From: an uncultured Sphingopyxis sp.
Lineage (GTDB): Bacteria; Pseudomonadota; Alphaproteobacteria; Sphingomonadales; Sphingomonadaceae
Direction of reading: 5' to 3'
Assembly: GCA_936933955.1 (NCBI GenBank)
Contig: CAKZIN010000097.1
Location: 1-32,808, forward strand
DNA: 32,808 nucleotides
Under the pieces are notes generated by a model. It ran no database searches. It was not told the origin of the DNA and saw only the letters and a list, made by a program, of their open reading frames with translations. How positions within the stretch are numbered: position 1 is the first letter of the stretch; each line of letters starts with the position of its first letter. Positions 31,475 to 32,808 of the stretch are shown one piece after another. Position numbers and translations under genes: made by a program.

Positions 31475-32661
31475 GCCGCCGCGGCAGGCCGCTGATAGCT
31501 GGCCGCGCCCGCCGACAGCCGCTCCATGAACTCGTCGATGTGCGCGTCCTCGATCACCAGCGGCGGCAGCACGCGCATCGTGTCCTCGCCCGCAGCGACG
31601 GTCAGCAGGCCGTGGTTGTCGCGCAGATGCGCCACGAACGGGCGCGTTTCATGCGTCATCATGAGCCCGAGCATCAGCCCCTTGCCCCGCACGCCCTTGA
31701 ACAGGTCGGGGTAGTTGCCGATGAACTGTTCGAGCCGGCTGCGCAGCCGCTCGCCCATCTCGGTCACGCGGTCGAGGAACGCTTCGTTGGCGACCACGTC
31801 CCACACCGCCTGCCCTGCGGCCATCGCCAGCGGGTTGCCGCCGTAGGTCGACCCATGCGCGCCGATGCCCATGCCGCGCGCCGCAGCCTCGGTCGCGAGG
31901 CACGCGCCCAGCGGAAAGCCGCCGCCGATGCCCTTGGCGCTGGCCATGATGTCGGGCGTGATGCCGTAAAGCTCGTGCGCGTAGAGCTTGCCGGTGCGCG
32001 CGACGCCGCACTGCACCTCGTCGAGGATGAGGAGGATGCCGTGGGCATCGGCAAGCTCGCGCAAGCCGCGCATGAACTTGTCCGACGCCGGGCGCACCCC
32101 GCCTTCGCCCTGGATCGGTTCGACGAGGAACGCCGCGGTCTTGTCGTTGATCGCCGCTTCCGCTCCGGCGAGGTCGTCGAACTCGACATAGCGGAACCCG
32201 TCGAGCAGCGGCAGGAAGCCCTTGTGCATCTTCTCCTGATTGGAGGCGCTGATCGTCGCCATCGTCCGCCCGTGGAAGGCGTTAACGAAGGTGATGATCT
32301 CGTAACGCTCGCTGCCCTGGCTCTGGTGGTAGGCGCGCGCGGTCTTGATCGCGCATTCGACCGCCTCGGCGCCCGAGTTGGTGAAGAACACCGTGTCGGC
32401 AAAGGTCGTGTCGACCAGCCGCTGCGCAAACGCCTCCCCCTGCGGGCTGCCGTAGAGGTTAGAGACGTGCATCAGCGTTTCCGCCTGCCGCTGGATCGCG
32501 CCGACCAGATGCGGGTGGCCGTGGCCGAGCAGATTGACCGCGATGCCGCTCGCAAAATCGAGCGCGCGGGTGCCGTCCTCGCTGATCAAATGGCACCCCT
32601 CCCCGCGCACCGGCCTGAACCCGCAGCGCGGATAGACGGGCATCAACGGGGTGATCGACAT
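31471..32661 (-). CDS. argD: Acetylornithine aminotransferase (ArgD-type, PLP-dependent)
   Basis: A 396-residue class-III aminotransferase that makes N-acetylornithine and may also serve as succinyldiaminopimelate aminotransferase. The PLP lysine is Lys243 in SAKGIGGGFPLG; other fold blocks are NSGAEAVECAIKTAR, FVNAFHGRT, EPIQGEGGV and LILDEVQCGVARTGK. The ATG at 32661 is chosen; a longer frame reaching about 30 codons upstream is basic, Pro/Arg-rich and not family-like. First gene of argD-argF. Confidence 0.95.
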   Translation of the reverse strand: MSITPLMPVYPRCGFRPVRGEGCHLISEDGTRALDFASGIAVNLLGHGHPHLVGAIQRQAETLMHVSNLYGSPQGEAFAQRLVDTTFADTVFFTNSGAEAVECAIKTARAYHQSQGSERYEIITFVNAFHGRTMATISASNQEKMHKGFLPLLDGFRYVEFDDLAGAEAAINDKTAAFLVEPIQGEGGVRPASDKFMRGLRELADAHGILLILDEVQCGVARTGKLYAHELYGITPDIMASAKGIGGGFPLGACLATEAAARGMGIGAHGSTYGGNPLAMAAGQAVWDVVANEAFLDRVTEMGERLRSRLEQFIGNYPDLFKGVRGKGLMLGLMMTHETRPFVAHLRDNHGLLTVAAGEDTMRVLPPLVIEDAHIDEFMERLSAGAASYQRPAAAA

Positions 32662-32754
32662 GGGTGCGCGGCCTTTATGCTGGCGTTGGAAAGATGCGTG
32701 GGGCTGTAGGCGGCGGGGGCGTGGGGGGCAAGGGAGCCTGTCGACCGCCAACCT

Positions 32755-32777
32755 CCCCTCCCCACAAGGGGGAGGGG
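32755..32777. repeat. CCCCTCCCC/GGGGAGGGG hairpin upstream of argD
   Basis: A 9-bp perfect stem (C55-C63 with G69-G77) around ACAAG, related in core to the GGGAGGGG units at 13740-13906. It lies between a possible upstream reading frame and argD, on the minus strand, without a T-run. Confidence 0.6.
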
Positions 32778-32784
32778 GTGCACG

Positions 32785-32808
32785 TTACTCCCGCCCGTAG
32801 AGTGCGGC
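32785..32808 (-). other. Possible 3' end of an upstream minus-strand gene
   Basis: In one minus frame the window edge gives seven sense codons (reading A-A-L-Y-G-R-E) followed by TAA. This may be the C-terminus of the gene upstream of argD, but the piece is too short to identify or to exclude chance. Confidence 0.2.

Overview
The window is a high-GC, densely packed chromosomal segment. Its gene content and order fit a sphingomonad (Alphaproteobacteria, Sphingomonadales): a mraZ-rsmH-ftsL-ftsI-murE division/cell-wall cluster, ffh-rpsP-rimM-trmD-rplS, gatCAB, pyrB followed by a metal-site-less dihydroorotase homologue, and argD-argF-hslO. The taxonomic call is inferred from protein character and gene order, not from a database search. 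It looks like core chromosome: I see no prophage, insertion sequence, CRISPR array or restriction system. No gene-free stretch exceeds 300 bases; the longest is about 220 bp (16009-16230) and holds tig-proximal hairpins.

Layout. 1-4730 (minus): murE (cut by the window edge), ftsI, ftsL, rsmH and mraZ, each joined by a 4-base start/stop overlap, with GGGAT repeats at 10-bp steps upstream of mraZ as the likely MraZ operator. 4883-6045 (minus): two unrecognised membrane-anchored proteins, one GldG/ABC_transp_aux-like. 6213-6650 (plus): a secreted DUF2147-type protein. 6654-8935 (minus): an aspartate/glutamate-racemase-fold protein with both catalytic residues replaced by Ala, a GNAT acetyltransferase, and asd. 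8989-11307 (minus): a secreted dipeptidyl-peptidase IV-type S9 enzyme. 11418-16008 (minus): a translation operon ffh-rpsP-rimM-[vapB-vapC]-trmD-rplS ending in a strong terminator; a VapBC toxin-antitoxin pair sits inside it, and vapC's stop codon overlaps the trmD start. 16053-17868: trigger factor with its own terminator and a His-rich tail. 17992-18076: tRNA-Leu(UAG). 18252-19930: a small Pro-rich ORF and a pair of unknown exported proteins.

20020-23358 (minus): gatC-gatA-gatB, the tRNA-dependent amidotransferase, with a palindromic repeat between gatC and gatA. 23392-25239 (minus): a multi-pass DUF4153-type membrane protein. 25336-26951 (plus): a DUF3089 alpha/beta hydrolase coupled to ruvX. 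26992-29377 (plus): pyrB-pyrC' behind a perfect GTTC-N7-GTTC element, the alphaproteobacterial LexA-type motif. 29376-32661 (minus): argD, argF and hslO (Hsp33), with a strong terminator after hslO.

How the genes connect. Cell-wall synthesis and septation (mra cluster), translation and co-translational targeting (ffh, tig, S16, L19, RimM, TrmD, GatCAB, tRNA-Leu), and carbamoyl-phosphate-using pathways (PyrB for pyrimidines, ArgF for arginine) dominate. The points most worth following are the VapBC module wired into the trmD operon, the predicted catalytically dead racemase homologue, the SOS-type box before the pyrimidine genes, the BIME-like repeats between rpsP and rimM, and the unknown exported pair at 18465-19930.
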